A stretch of 64,000 bases of DNA from Diphasiastrum complanatum (Eukaryota; Streptophyta; Lycopodiopsida; Lycopodiales; Lycopodiaceae), in NCBI GenBank assembly GCA_029204225.1, contig CM055093.1:17199041-17263040 (forward strand). The letters run 5' to 3'. Within the stretch, counting starts at the first letter, position 1; each line of letters starts with the position of its first letter. Below the pieces are notes generated by a model, which saw nothing but the letters and a program-made list of their open reading frames with translations, had not been told where the DNA came from and searched no databases. Positions 11,185 to 22,865 of the stretch are shown one piece after another. Position numbers and translations under genes: made by a program.

Positions 11185-12530
11185 TTTAGGCGTGAGTTTG
11201 TCCCTCATGCTCCACCTCTCCTTGAGGATCTACACGCCTGGACTACATTATACACCATACCCACCAACACACCCATCTCTTTCTCAACCCATCTATGTGA
11301 TTTCACCTTCTGGTGCTAGTGGCCATTAAGAGAATGAAGACTCGTGGTACCGAGATATGATGACCTTGAATCTGAATTATGAATCACGCTGCAAACATAC
11401 ATTCAACTACCCTTTGTTCAACTAAGCAATTGTCTCTACTGTCCCACCTTCCTCGTGCATTAATCCCATTCACGAAACTGGTGACCCCATGAATCCTAGC
11501 AACTACCGCACCATCATGATCGGGCACATTATTGCCAAGCACTCTATTTGGATTTTAAATTGACGAGCTTGAGAGAGTTACTCAATAGTGTGGTGGTGCA
11601 CATTGTAGGTTGTGATATTTTGATTGCCATCCCTCTTTATGTTGACATGTGACTCTGGTCTCCAAGACTAGAGAAGAAATATAAAATAGTTAGACAATCT
11701 TTCATGCTTTTTGTATAAGATGGAGATTGGGGGTTCACATCACAAGGAGCAACGTCATGGTCTTCAACACATCCAAGGCCTTCATGGTCTTCTAGAGAGA
11801 TTCTATTTTTGACGATTCATTCAGGATGCCTCAAGTAAGTGTTGGCTCTTTGCTACTATCATTACCCCCACAACCCGATATGCAGTAGAGGCATGCTGTA
11901 CAAGTCTCACTTCATTTGATTGGCCCAGTATTTCGTGCTTGCAGATTCTTATGTTATCACGCATGATATTGGCTAAGCCCTTTGTCCCACATGAAATCAT
12001 TCAGAGTTTGCCATTCCACCTTTACAGCTCGATGCCATCTTTCAACTGATCACATATCTTCAACAAGCTCATTTCCTGGAGCTATATGTACTAGGGTTCC
12101 ACAATATTTAATTTCAAGATTATCTCAGAATCTCAAGTTCATATTGGGCCAGCTGCGATTAAGACTGGACGGTTCCAAGGTATTCCAAGAGCGGAGAGGT
12201 TTTGTCAATTATGCTCTTTGAATGACGTAGAGTCAAAGGAGCATTTATCTATAAATGTCGTGCCTACTATGAGATTAGAGGGAGATATTATTGCTTGTTT
12301 CAATACATGCCCACTACATTGCAATCGGTCATAGTCTATGAGGATCCTTGATGTGTCACACCTATGCTACGAGAGATGTTCTTACTACGATGGCATCTAC
12401 ATTAGAAAGCTCATCAAAATGTTAGCTCCTAGCTCCAGATCACTTCTTTCTTCTCCAGGAGAAGACCACCCGAGATCCATAGTCTAATGATGATAATGTT
12501 GATGCTGATGATGTCCGGGGTACATACCCC
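11182..12530 (+). mobile_element. LINE D, 5'-truncated, heavily degenerate
   Basis: Begins RREFVPHAPPLLEDLHAWT, the block before the RT. Then NPIHETGDPMNPSNYRTIMIGHIIAK, a broken catalytic region near 11640 (YVD followed by a frameshift), FAIPPLQLDAIFQLITYLQ at about 12010, CRAYYEIRGRYYCLFQYMPT at about 12260, and an acidic tail near 12490. Stops occur every few dozen codons. Confidence 0.75.
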
Positions 12531-12605
12531 AAGGGTAGAAGTCATGCAACTATGAGAGGAGAATAGCCAATTGCAGACAAACGTTCTGAACTTTAGTGCA
12601 AATTT

Positions 12606-13340
12606 GTAGTAGACCAGAGGCACAGCATAGACAATCCATGAGTTGGAAGAAGAGCTGATCCAACACAAACAGGCCACTAAGACTTGGCATGTCACTTTTT
12701 GAAAATGATGATGATAGTAAGAACTCCTCATAAATGACTAGTTTCACTACAGCCACTGTTTCCAAAGAAAAGTTAATATAGCAAAAAGCACATAATGTTA
12801 GGGTTAGGGGTATTACCGACAATCAAGATGCAATGCAAGAGGCACGTAGTTTCTTGAATACTACACTTGGATATCATGGTAAGGGCATTGACCGTCCTTC
12901 AAGGAAAAAGAAAGATAATAAAACAATTGTTAACATTTTATTTCTTTAGAAGGACATAGGTCGGTGCTATACCTTAAGGCCCAACTCAAAGGACCACAAA
13001 TATCTTTAGATGATGATCTCACTTATATGCAAGTTGAAGAACAAAGGAAAACCTTCCAAGAAGCTCGTGAAACGGGTAGGATTGCTATCTACAAAACTGC
13101 TCTCCATGCAGCGCCTCCCTTACCTTCCCTTCCCATCGTCCTCCAACTAAGTCCTCCTCACTTCAATCTATTAAGTAACCTCAGTACACTATGATTGCCA
13201 TTACCATCACCAACAAGTTGTCCAAGCACACAATCATTCACCCCATCTCCTTCGTGATGTTGGACGTACATATCACAATATTCATTGCAGTTAAAAGTGC
13301 ACCTATGAGGTGAATTGAGGCAGAAGGCTTATTAAACTTC
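12606..13340 (+). repeat. LINE ORF1 segment, tandem unit 1
   Basis: 735 bp starting TAGTAGACCAGAGGCACA and repeated at once by 13341-14050. It encodes part of ORF1 (LKAQLKGPQISLDDDLTYMQVEEQ) but carries a small insertion near 12810 and frameshifts near 12950, so it is more damaged than unit 2. It ends in TTATTAAACTTC, where unit 2 begins. Confidence 0.88.
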
Positions 13341-14050
13341 TAGTAGACCAGAGGCACAACATAGAAGATTCATGAGTTGGAAGAAGAGCTGATCCAACAC
13401 AAACAGGCCACTAAGACTTGGCATGTCACTTTTTGAAAATGATGATGGTAAGGACTCCTTGTAAATGACTAGTTTCACTACAGCCACTCTTTCCAAAGAA
13501 AAGTTAAGAGAGCAAAACGCACATAATGTTAGGGTTAAAGATGCAATGCAAGAGGTACATAGTTTCTTGGATACTACACTTGGATATCATAGTAAGGGCA
13601 TTGACCCAAGGAAAAAGAAAGATAAAAAAACAGCTGCTATCCGTTTTATTTCTATAGAAGAACATAGGTCAGTGCTACACCTTAAGGCCCAAGTCAAAGG
13701 AACACATATATCTTTAGATGATGATCTCACTTATATGCAAGTTGAAGAACAAAGGAAAACCTTCCAAGAAGCTTGTGAAACGGGTAGGATTGCTATCTAC
13801 AAAACTGCTCTCCATGCAGTGCCTCCCTTACCTTCCCTTCCCATCGTCCTCCAACTAAATCCTCCTCACCTCGATCTATTAAGCAACCTTGGTACACCTA
13901 TGATTGCCATTACCATCATGAACAAGTTGCCCAAGCACACAATCATTCACCCCATCTCCTTCGTGATGCTGGACGTACATATCACCATATTCGTTGCAGT
14001 TAAAAGTGCACCTATGAAGTGAATTAAGGCAGAAGCCTTATTAAACTTCA
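13341..14050 (+). pseudogene. LINE ORF1 segment, tandem unit 2
   Basis: About 90 per cent identical by eye to 12606-13340. It is open from about 13465 to 14022 (about 185 codons). It shows the ORF1 signature of this LINE family: REQNAHNVRVKDAMQEVHSF, then IRFISIEEHRSVLHLKAQVK and ISLDDDLTYMQVEEQRKTFQ, resembling the RNA-binding region of L1/Tx1-type ORF1 proteins. After PPLPSLPIVLQ it diverges from other ORF1 copies. At 14051 it passes straight into an ORF2 middle fragment, so the endonuclease is missing. Confidence 0.75.
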
Positions 14051-14285
14051 CTTTAGTTCCTCCACTAGAGCTTTTCGGCATGAATTCACTTCTCGCTCTC
14101 CACCACCCCTATTGACTAATCTTCATACTTGGACTAATTATGGTACACTGTCCCTACTAACACACCCATCGTCAACTGTCCTCTTCCTCCTGAGTTCTCA
14201 TTATTTAGTTCCAATATGGTTCTTGTGACCATTTAAGAGGACGAGAACACGTCGAGCATGTGACATCGAGGACTGCTCTAGTTCT
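14051..14285 (+). mobile_element. LINE E ORF2 fragment
   Basis: SSTRAFRHEFTSRSPPPLLTNLHTWTNYGT aligns with the block GAFWREFIPRAPPPLLDDLRIWTKYAT of the copy at 30700. The fragment continues to about 14285. Confidence 0.6.
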
Positions 14286-14391
14286 AGGGAACCACTGATT
14301 TTAGGAAGTTGGGGAAATAATTTAGCATATTCTAAAGTGCTATGCAGCCAGTTTGTGCCAAAATCACCATCCTCTTGAAGCCATCATCCAG

Positions 14392-14520
14392 CAGGGTTAG
14401 CTCAGTTGGTTAGCTTGGCATCCAAAGTTTCTTTGGTCCCAGGCCATGGTCAACAGATGATGTGCAAGAGATTCTGATTGTATAAAGTGAAGATTCATAC
14501 TTTTTCTACTTGAAAAAAAT
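14392..14520 (+). mobile_element. Possible tRNA-derived SINE
   Basis: TAGCTCAGTTGG at 14398-14409 fits a Pol III A box. GGTCCCAGGCC at 14435-14445 is a weak B-box match (7 of 11). The following sequence cannot fold as a tRNA and ends near an A-run at about 14515. One copy only was seen, so the call is tentative. Confidence 0.3.
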
Positions 14521-14927
14521 GCAGAAGTAAAAGCTGGTGAAAGCATTTTTGACCAGATTTAGCGTATCATTGATCCATACAGTAGAATTCTCTGTTGTTT
14601 ATGCCCTTTGAAGATGGGTTCCTCTTAAGTTCTAGTCCTCTTACTGTATGTCAGTAAAATTTGTTTTTATGGTGTGAAAAGCTCCTTGCCTATCTGAAAG
14701 GCTAGAATGGGTTGTCATTCAAACTTAAAAATCACACAGAAAATTGGGTTTAAGAATGCAACATCATCAACTTTAAAGGTGTAAAGTAGCTTTGCCATTG
14801 GTTAAATATCACACTCATACGAGAGTAAGGTGATAATTGAGCAAAAACAAAGTCAGAGCTCCTCAGACCAAATCATTTTCAAGTTTACAAAACACAAGGG
14901 TAGTCAAGCTCCTAGTACATAGTTTAC

Positions 14928-15026
14928 CTGAGCATCCGTTACTTTGAAGACACGTTTCCATGGAAGAAGAAACTTTGAAGCCTCCCCAAACACAAGTGTT
15001 GAAACATATACTAGCTTCTGAAACGT
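14928..15026 (-). CDS. TIC110: TIC110 exon 4
   Basis: 99 bp, 33 codons, phase 0 at both ends. The peptide contains LVYVSTLVFGEASKFLLPWK followed by RVFKVTDAQ, a conserved stretch of TIC110, the stromal scaffold of the chloroplast inner-envelope import machinery. Splice sites are canonical: acceptor TATGCAG just before (15027-15033) and donor GTAAACT just after (14921-14927). Its first residues TFQKL follow exactly on the RR that ends exon 3 at 40922, as in known TIC110 proteins (RRAF... in Arabidopsis, recalled from memory). The intron joining the two is about 25.9 kb and filled with transposons. The next exon, expected to continue after the conserved TDAQ, was not found between 1 and 14927, so intron 4 probably runs past the left edge. 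Confidence 0.9.
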
Positions 15027-15113
15027 CTGCATACAAAATAAGTTCACAGATCACTCTGAAGGAACCGAAGGAAAAAGATCGAGCTTGGAGGAAAGAGATT
15101 GATCATGTGCTAC

Positions 15114-15421
15114 CTACAACAAGCAATGGTCCCTACAAGAAAGCAGTTCCACCATTAATGAACATTTCAGGATGAGAACCACTTAATTCATTATGCAGTC
15201 TGATAAATCCTTCTGGGAGCTTTCAATTAACTTAGTTGCTCGTGCAAAAAAAAATCTGTAGATTCCTAGGTTGTTGGTCTTGCATTTTAACTTGCATAGT
15301 CTGTCTGGCCTTGGGATATTCCTGAATCAGGCTGTTTCGATATCCAAATTGTGGGAACTGATTCTCATCCTGAAATATTATTCGTGGAACTGCTTTCGTG
15401 TAGGAACCATTGCTTGTTGTA
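15114..15421. repeat. Inverted repeat, ~65-bp arms
   Basis: Arms 15114-15179 and 15359-15421 are inverted copies, about 88 per cent identical by eye, sharing CTACAACAAGCAATGG, AAAGCAGTTCCAC and TTTCAGGATGAGAA. The loop is about 180 bp. It lies in TIC110 intron 3, 90 bp upstream of exon 4 in transcript terms, and could be a small foldback element. Confidence 0.8.
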
Positions 15422-16105
15422 GGGCCCCTTAGCAGAATTGTGTTATGATTATATTCCATGGCAGTCTGATATAATTTGAAAAAGGTTTGTAGAGCTGCAT
15501 GAGATAATTTGGAAATATGTCATGAGGCATGGGCATGTGCAGATGAGGCACAGTTACATAATCATTCAGCACAAACACATGCAGAGGGCTTAGTTGCACT
15601 GGATGGTTCCAAAACAGATGGTTCCGGAACCACAAAACCAGCTTCAAAAAAATTAATTTGTTCTAAAATAACATTTGGTTTTGTCTTATTTGCATATCAG
15701 AGGAGAATGACAGTTTGAATGAAACTAGCATTCTTCTGCCTTCATTAATGCTGTGCCGCTTCCCCAGCATTTTTGAACCATCGTTCACAAAATATCTAGC
15801 ATGTGGCAAGGTGCTTCTTCCAGTTGCTCTTTATATTGGCTCCTACTAAAGACTAAGCACTTGCCATAAAGCTAATTATTTGTGGCTGGCACATCTGTTC
15901 AAACTATAGAAACTTACTATTTGGAAAGCTGGACATCTATTTCTCCTAAGCTCAAATACTTAGGACCTTTTTTTTTCCAGGCAATGTAGTTTCTGATCAA
16001 ATGACTAAAATCTTTTCATTTTCCAGCATTCTTGAAGGAATTTAGATCAATGGCATGGCTATCCTTCACAAACAAGTTTGACAGCTATTGATAGTAACTT
16101 CAAAA
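15422..16105. other. No recognisable feature (TIC110 intron 3)
   Basis: Both strands were read; only short meaningless frames and A/T runs. Confidence 0.5.
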
Positions 16106-16109
16106 AGTT

Positions 16110-17080
16110 GTTCAAAAAAGAAAAATTAAAGCAACATTGATCCGACCCAGAACGACCCTAAACTGTAGCCATATATGCAAAGTGCACATCCTCGTCCTCA
16201 TGATGATCCTCCTGTCGATCGTGATCCTCATGGTGCTTTTCAAGCCTAGCAGATCTCCTAGTTCCCTGTGTAGTAGACTCTCCTTGTTCGAAAACAACAC
16301 TATCCTTGATATTATCATAGTACCATCTAGGCAATCTTCTAGTATCTAATGTAGGATGCTTCCTGCCTAGTGAAGTCAGAGGTGAATAAGTATCCCATGT
16401 ACTTGATCTCTCCTTCCTAAGCTCAATCTAGAGCAGAAGGGGTGTCTCTGCTGGGCAATTTTGCAAAGGAAATTTTCGTCACACAAGATAGGAATTCCTC
16501 CATCTTGCTTCCTATCATAAGATACTTCTATATCTTTATGAGATCCATCCTCATCAAAGATTACATCCTTTCTTAAGATAATTTTCTTACTCTCCAAGTC
16601 CTAAGACACAGCCTCACAAAACTTGTGATCAGAACAACTTGAGGTAAACCAGTAACCATATTGTATTTCCCCAAGACTTGTAGACCATTGAAATTCAGAT
16701 GTCCAAAACCTTTTGTGCCATACCTTACTCACTGAACCAATATCCGCAATACGTGCATGATGACCCACCACTTGAGCCTTAAGTCTATACAACCAGCAAG
16801 CCCTCAGCTACTACTTCATTGTCCTTCCTCTTGATGAGACACCGTTTTTCATGACATTATACAATCATATGTTGCTTCGCAATAGCTGAAACTAAGAGTA
16901 AGTTCTTCTTGATTCCCGGTACATACAGCACATCCTTTATGTCTCCAAGCTTTCTTGAAGGTAGTTGAACTTGTACCTTTCCAACTCCTTTTATATCATG
17001 TAGTTTCTCCCAATTTCACATTGATCCATCACCTAGTTCTTGAAAACTACATAACCAATCTCGCCTAGGTGTCGTATGTT
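16110..17080 (-). mobile_element. Copia B remnant (PR, pre-integrase, linker)
   Basis: Minus-strand reading shows FQELGDGS near 17050, then VLYVPGIKKN and VSAIAKQHM (protease to pre-integrase), the integrase zinc region VWHKRFGHLNFNGLQ at about 16700, then a deletion, and the integrase tail KIILRKDVIFDEDG at about 16590-16550. The integrase core, RT and RNase H are missing and frames change often. It abuts the Gypsy A 3' end at about 17080. Confidence 0.75.
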
Positions 17081-17142
17081 TCGATGCACACGCTACCCGA
17101 GACCAGTCATGGGCATGACATTCTTCCCCCCTTATTCAAGTT
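17080..17142 (-). repeat. Gypsy A polypurine tract and truncated 3' LTR
   Basis: On the minus strand the purine run AAGGGGGGAAGAA (about 17130-17142) is followed by TGTCATGCCCATGACTGG, a plausible LTR start. Only about 50 bp remain before Copia B sequence begins. The matching LTR was not found at the other end. Confidence 0.6.
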
Positions 17143-17148
17143 CTGTCC

Positions 17149-17502
17149 TCAGAACTTAAAACTGGGAAAGTTTCTCCTTAAGCTTCCTTCCTGTTCCCAG
17201 GAATAGTCATTGTCTGTACATCCCCTCCATCGAACCAGATGCTCGGTAACTATACAATTTCTCAATCGTTTAGTTCTTGTATCCAAGATCTTTTTGGGTT
17301 CAAGACGAGATACACCCGATGATTCATCCAACAGGTCCAACTGATCTCTAGATCCAAGATGCTCTCCTTCACGTAGACTCTTTTTGAGACGACTAACGTG
17401 AAATACGGGATGCACTTGCGAACCATCCGGGAGTTCCAATTGGTAAGCTAAGGATCCGATCGTTTTCAAGATCTTAAACGGTCCTCTCGCAAATATACCC
17501 AA
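17149..17502 (-). pseudogene. Gypsy A integrase C-terminus with chromodomain
   Basis: GPFKILKTIGSLAYQLELPD and HPVFHVSRLKKSL are the usual integrase tail. A chromodomain follows: LEPKKILDTRTKRLRN, EHLVRWRGCTDNDYSWEQE. Chromodomains of this type direct chromovirus insertion to heterochromatin. A short deletion separates it from the GDWVYL block at about 17510. Confidence 0.9.
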
Positions 17503-17770
17503 TCTCCCACTTGGAAGTCTCTCGGTGATCTTTTCATATTTGCATAATGTCTGTCCCTATCCTGGGCACGCTAGACATTTTCACGTGCAATCCGTAGCAT
17601 TTCCTGCATATCGTGTAGGAAATCCGCTACTTTCTGAAACTTGATCAACCGAGTCTTGACCGCAATGGGTGACCTAGGCTCAAAACCGTACATAAGCATA
17701 AACGGGCTATAACCGGTAGCCGAATGCTTACACTATTATAGGCAAACTCGATCAATGGAAGGTACTTTTC

Positions 17771-19177
17771 CTAATCAGATTGTCGTCTGGAAACATATGC
17801 CCGAAGCATTTGTTCCATCGTCTGATTTGTTCTTTCCGTCTGTCCATCCGTCTCAGGATGATCAGAAGAACCCAAGCTCAGTGTTGTCTCTAGTTTAGCG
17901 AATACGGCCGACCAAAAGTGACCGGTGAACTTCGGATCGCGATTGCTCACAATATCACTTGGTAATCCGTAAAGCCAAAACAGACGCTCTACAAATATCT
18001 GAGCTAATTTAGAAGCCTTCGCGGTGGTCTTTACCGGAATAAACGTAGCCAATTTGGTAAGACGGTCGACCACAACCCAAATTGCATCATGCTGTTTATT
18101 CGTCCGCGGTAACCCAACCACGAAATCCATGGAAATACTATCCCATCTTTTATCAGGGATATCCAGTGGATGCAATAAACCGCCAGCCTTATGGCGTTCA
18201 GCTTTATTCAACTGACATTGGTCACACTTAACCACATAAGATTCTACAAAGGGCTTGAGTTTTGGCCAATAAAAATCCCTTCGTACCAAATCCAATGTAC
18301 GATGTATGCCGAGATGTCCTGTGCATGGTGAGTCATGACATTCATAAAGAATTTTATTCTTAACAACATCCACATCAGGCACACAAACCTTCCCTTTCCT
18401 GAACAAAAGTCCATTACGGATAGGGAAGTCATCAGTACCCTTTATATCCTTCCCTCCAGACTGATCACCATGATCATCAGTCCCGCTTGATGAAACTGCT
18501 AGAACCCTATTCCAGATTGGTCCAAAATGTGGGTCTTTCTCATAAACACCTCTCAGGGAGAGATAAAAGTCCGTACTGATCTCAGTGAAGGAAAGTTCGC
18601 TCACTTCACCAATTCGACTAAGTGCATCAGCCACCTTATTGGATGAGCCTCTGATATACCGCACTTCAAAATCAAATTCTTGCATGAGTTCTGCCCATCT
18701 GACCTTACGACCTCGCAAATCATTCTGATTACATAAATACTTTAAAGGTTGATGATCCGTATTAACCACGAATTTATTACCGTACAGGTAATGCCTCCAC
18801 GATTTCAAAGCATGGATCACAGCAAAAAGCTCTTTTTCCTGAGTGGTGTACCTGACCTGTGCATCGGTTAGTTTCTTACTTTCAAAGGCAACGGGCTGAC
18901 CCTCCTGTAAGAGAACAGCTCCTATAGTCGTATCACTCGCGTCAGTGTTAATGACGAACGGCAAATCTGGATCCGCTATTCTCAAAACTGGAACTGAGGC
19001 GATTAGAAGCTTGAGTTTGCGAAAACTCTCATCTAATTTCTCATTCCATCTGATAGGAGGACTTGGCCTACCTTTGCGGCTTTTCACTCCTTTCAACATA
19101 TTGTTGAGAGGTGCAGCAATCTTTGAGTACTCCTCTACAAATTTGCGAAAAAACACAGTGAAACCTAAGAATGACTA
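17771..19177 (-). pseudogene. Gypsy A RNase H and integrase
   Basis: Longest open block of the element (about 460 codons to the TAG at 17771). RNase H: FVINTDASDTTIGAVLLQ, KELFAVIHALKSWRHYL, TDHQPLKYL, ADALSR. Integrase zinc domain HHCC: YECHDSPCTGHLGIHRTL then VKCDQCQLNK. Core DDE: SMDFVVGLP, SNRDPKFTGHFW and ERTNQTMEQML. All metal-binding acidic residues are visible. Beyond 17771 the integrase C-terminus continues after a small frameshift (ATGYSPFMLMYGFEP at about 17700) with a TAG at 17571. Confidence 0.92.
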
Positions 19178-20677
19178 AAGTTCATGCATTGTTTAGGAAA
19201 TGGCCATTCCACTACCGTCTTCACCTTTTCTTCTTCAATCTTGATTCCAAAGGAGGTAATCTTATGACCAAGATAAAGAAGTTCCTTTTTAAAGAATTCG
19301 CACTTTTCTTTTGCATAAAGCTTCTCTTGTCTTAAGATATGAAAGACAGTACGGAGATGCTTAGCATGCTCTTTGAGTGTTCTGCTATAGATTAGAATAT
19401 CATCCAGAAACACTACTACGAACTTCCCCAAATATGGACGAAATAAATCGTTCATCATTTGCTGGAAAGTAGCCGGAGCATTTGTCAAACCAAAGGGCAA
19501 TACAAGAAACTCGTAGTGGCCAAACCTGGTCCTAAAACCGGTTTTAGATACATCTTCCGGATGTATCCTGATCTAATGGTATCCCGTACGTAGATCAATT
19601 TTCGTGAAATATTTAGCTCCATTCAATCGATCTATGAGATCGTCCATCCTGGGCAACGGGTATTTACTTTTAACTGTTAGTTTGTTCAGTCCCTTGTAAT
19701 CTACAAATAGCCAAGAACACCCATCTTTCTTACTCTTAAGAAGGACAGGTGCTCCCCATGGAGATTTACTACGTCTTATGTATCCCATCCTGAGATACTC
19801 CTCGATCTGCCTAGCCACTTCCTCCTCCTTCTGACTAAACCGATATGGTTGTCTGAAGATAGGACGGCTATCGGGCAAAAGGTCTATCTTATGATCCACC
19901 GACCGAGCGGGTGGTAGTCCATAAGGTAGCTGCTTCGGAAAAACTTCACTAAACTCTTGCTTTAAATCTTGCAAAAACTGTTGTTCCTGAAAGCATGAAA
20001 ACACATTCACATCCCCAACATCACAATGCATACGAGATTTCAAAAGCAAGTGAAAGAGTTCATACTCAGAATCATGAAGTTTCTCAATTAATTCAGCCGA
20101 GGAAATCATCGGTGATGGAAGTACATCGGTTTCTCCAGAAATAGAGACAATCTGATCAAACTTATCTTTAAATACCCTAGAATGATTTTTAAAATCTATC
20201 TCTAAAGAGTCTGATTTGCCAAAAAACCATTCATAGCCCAAAATCACATCAGTCCGGTCTAGATTCATGACATGGAAATCCAACGGCTCAACATAGTCCT
20301 GCATCCGAAGCTCTAAGTTCAAGCTTTGACATCCCAAATCTCAGCGTCCGACCCTGAGGCAAGACGGATCACGTAACGGTGATCACTGGCCATGGTGGGC
20401 ACTCGGAGCTTCTGCACAAGTCGAGCGTTCAAAAAATTGTGAGTACTACCTGAATCAAATAGCACATTCACGTCTTTCCCTAAAATATTGCCTCTCACAC
20501 GAAACAATTCATTAGGCTTGAAAGAGAGTGCACTAAAGTTACAAGTACAGTCACAATTATTTAACAAATTGACTTCCAATTTACCTGCCGGTAAATCCAC
20601 AGTCATGAAACTTGACGACTTTGCTTTCCGTTCGGGCACTGTTTAGCACGGTGCCCAGGTTTATTGCAGAGGAAACA
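19165..20677 (-). pseudogene. Gypsy A zinc knuckle, protease and reverse transcriptase
   Basis: After the CCHC knuckle a one-base shift leads to the aspartic protease motif VLFDSGSTHNFLNARLV (about 20450), with active-site aspartate present. A further shift near 20330 joins [17 protein letters not shown] blocks follow: [51 protein letters not shown], then TAG at 19573-19575 in TGYH*IRIHPE. The RT resumes with GFRTRFGHYEFLVLPFGLTN and the catalytic box FLDDILIYS (standard YVDD/FLDD class, aspartates intact), and CEFFKKELLYLGHKIT. The frame breaks near 19185 at the thumb. Confidence 0.9.
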
Positions 20678-20817
20678 CAGATTCTGTTTAAGCGCCGCCA
20701 ACCGTGCTGTCTTTTACCACCAATTTCTTCTTATTCTTCTTTTTCTTTGACTGTTGGTACGCTTCTGCTTCCAGCTCGTAAAAAAACTGCTTCTTACACT
20801 TGTTAGATTTTTCTTGC

Positions 20818-21582
20818 TTAGGTTTCGGGGGCCGTTTGGCCGTGCACGCTTTTCCGTGATGCAACAACCGTACTATCATAGGCTTTCGCCACACGGATAG
20901 CATCCTCTAGTGAGTTGAGGATATTTCGTTTGCATTCATTTTGATAGTCAGCTGGCAGTCCGACAATAAATTGCCACTGTGCTAACTTACGATCAAAAAC
21001 CGACACCTTAGCCAAAGAGTCCAAGAACTCTTGGACATAACCGTCCAGTTCTCGGCTGCCCATTTTGCAGTTGATAAACCGAATATACAGCTCGGAATCG
21101 TCTATCATGACAAAAGCTTTCCGGAATTCCGTCAGGAATCCAGCCCAAGTCACCGGTTTCGTGAAAAGTTCCCTCCACCACGAAGAGGCTTTACCTTCCA
21201 GAAACAATAGAACCAATGATATTCGTTTATCCTCTGGGACATTGTGCAAGCTAAAATAGCTTGTCCAACGGTTTATCCAGTCTTCAACAACTTCCGGGCG
21301 TTTAAACTTTTTATCGCCGGAAAATATTGGTTGGTAGCCCAAGTTGTTAGAGTTAATAGCTTGCAGTTGATTAAAAAGATTTTGCATTTGTTTATCCCGT
21401 TGTTTATTGCTCTGATGAAGTTCTAAAACTGCCTTGCTTAAAGTTTGCAACAGTTTTTCTAAGTCTAGGGTGTCATCACTGCCGGGTGAGGCCGGCTGAA
21501 TCTCCGTATTTCCCCCATCTCTTCCTGGTGATGTCGGGTGAATCTCGGTAGCACCCCCCTCCAAAATTTCATCAGTATCCAT
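20818..21582 (-). pseudogene. Gypsy A gag
   Basis: Open for 254 codons from ATG at 21582 (MDTDEILEGG). It contains the retrotransposon gag core WINRWTSYFSLHNVPEDKR and SSWWRELF, and a helical LHQSNKQRDKQMQNLFNQL before it. The frame continues further upstream without an ATG; the ATG at 21582 is the first good start. The capsid region is complete. The zinc knuckle lies downstream at 20636-20677 (CFLCNKPGHRAKQC, a CCHC motif) in another frame. Confidence 0.88.
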
Positions 21583-21660
21583 TGCTTGCCAACTAAAAAT
21601 TAAAAAATTTCGTTTAGTTAACACATTCATTACGGGTATAATAGTTACTGAACTAAGCAA

Positions 21661-22096
21661 TGTCTACAAAAACCAGCTTACAGACCATTTTTGCTCTCAT
21701 TGATAAATTATACCAATGAATCGGCAAATGGGTACTAAGCAATAAAAAACTGGAATTAACCATGAATGCAGCATAAATCACTTAACAACTGTTAGCTTAT
21801 ATAACAACTGCAAAATTAAACCATCAGTTCCTAAAAACTGAAAAACCCACTACGAGAAAGAAAAACCTAGGCTTTCAAAAAAACTCAAAAAATTATCAGT
21901 AGACTAGCCTCCCACCCCCTCCTCACCAACTCCTAACATGCATAACTCCAAGTTTACAAGAATACACTTTGAGTTTGGGGGCCACCTACCCCCCCCCCCT
22001 TCCTTTCAACTACTCTCCTCTCCTCTCCTTGCGACCTCGGACTACCCCACGGCCGAATTCAAAGAATTCTGGATTCAGCGAGCGCCCATCCGCACG

Positions 22097-22176
<80 letters not shown>

Positions 22177-22865
22177 TGGAGCCATCAGGTGGGAGGACAG
22201 AGTGAGGAGAGACGCCCGCTCATCACCATCACAAACAGAAGAATCTGTTCCAGGTTTCAGGGCGCCCAGGAGGAGTTCAACAACATGTTAATCTGAGTTT
22301 TTTTTCCACAGTTATTCATTTCTTTGATGCAGGAAGCACAAAGCACAATCATCCGCTGCTTTTTGCAGATTGCTTTGCTTTGCCAGCGATTTACAATTTG
22401 CTTTTGCTTTTATTTACAAGTTTCCAGCATAAGAAAGTTTCCAAGCAAGATTTGCAGGGTTATGCCATCACTGTGCTTGGAAAACAGCAGTTATGCTGTC
22501 CAAAATTTTCCTGAAAACCTAGTTTGGCAGGCTATTACAAATACTCAACAAATTGTCATCAGATCTGAACCCAACCATCCTCCAGAATGGTTTTACAGGC
22601 TCCTGACCCTGCAAACAACTGTTAGGTTGCTGGAAAATGAAGCATAAGCCTGTACTTTCACAGAGAGCAGCCATGCAATCCTGTCAATCATCACCAACAC
22701 TCAACAGCCAACAAATTAGAGTACTTTTGCTTCTATTACAGCCTATTCCCACCGATTTGAAACCAAACCGGCTTCCAAACAGGCAATAGACAGCATTCGA
22801 AATACAGTAACCATTTTTGAGAAGAACAAGAAACTAAAGCGAAAAATCCAGCCAACCAATAAAGT
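21661..22865. other. No gene; contains (CG)n/(GA)n microsatellite
   Basis: (CG)n at 22094-22112 runs directly into (GA)n at 22112-22173. A C-run at 21991-21999 and CTCCTCTCCT runs precede it. The long Arg/Glu frames are artefacts of the repeat. Frames at 22324-22647 show no family signature. Still inside TIC110 intron 3. Confidence 0.6.

Larger units (their letters stand above)
17080..21660 (-). mobile_element. Gypsy A: chromovirus LTR retrotransposon, near full length
   Basis: Domain order on the minus strand is gag, zinc knuckle, protease, RT, RNase H, integrase, chromodomain, then polypurine tract and about 50 bp of 3' LTR. The chromodomain at the C-terminus places it among plant chromoviruses. 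No 5' LTR or primer-binding site was found right of 21600, so it looks truncated at both ends. Four in-frame stops (19573, 19175, 17771, 17571) are all TAG, at sites where conserved family residues are Gln, Gln, Trp and Gln. Frameshifts occur near 20636, 20330, 19185, 17740 and 17500. Confidence 0.93.

Noticed and set aside
14392-14470. tRNA gene
   Set aside because: Only the A-box region resembles a tRNA; acceptor and anticodon stems cannot be formed, so at best a SINE head.
22111-22290. Arg/Glu-rich proteins
   Set aside because: Frames through (GA)n; the same applies to Leu/Ser frames in every (CT)n tract.
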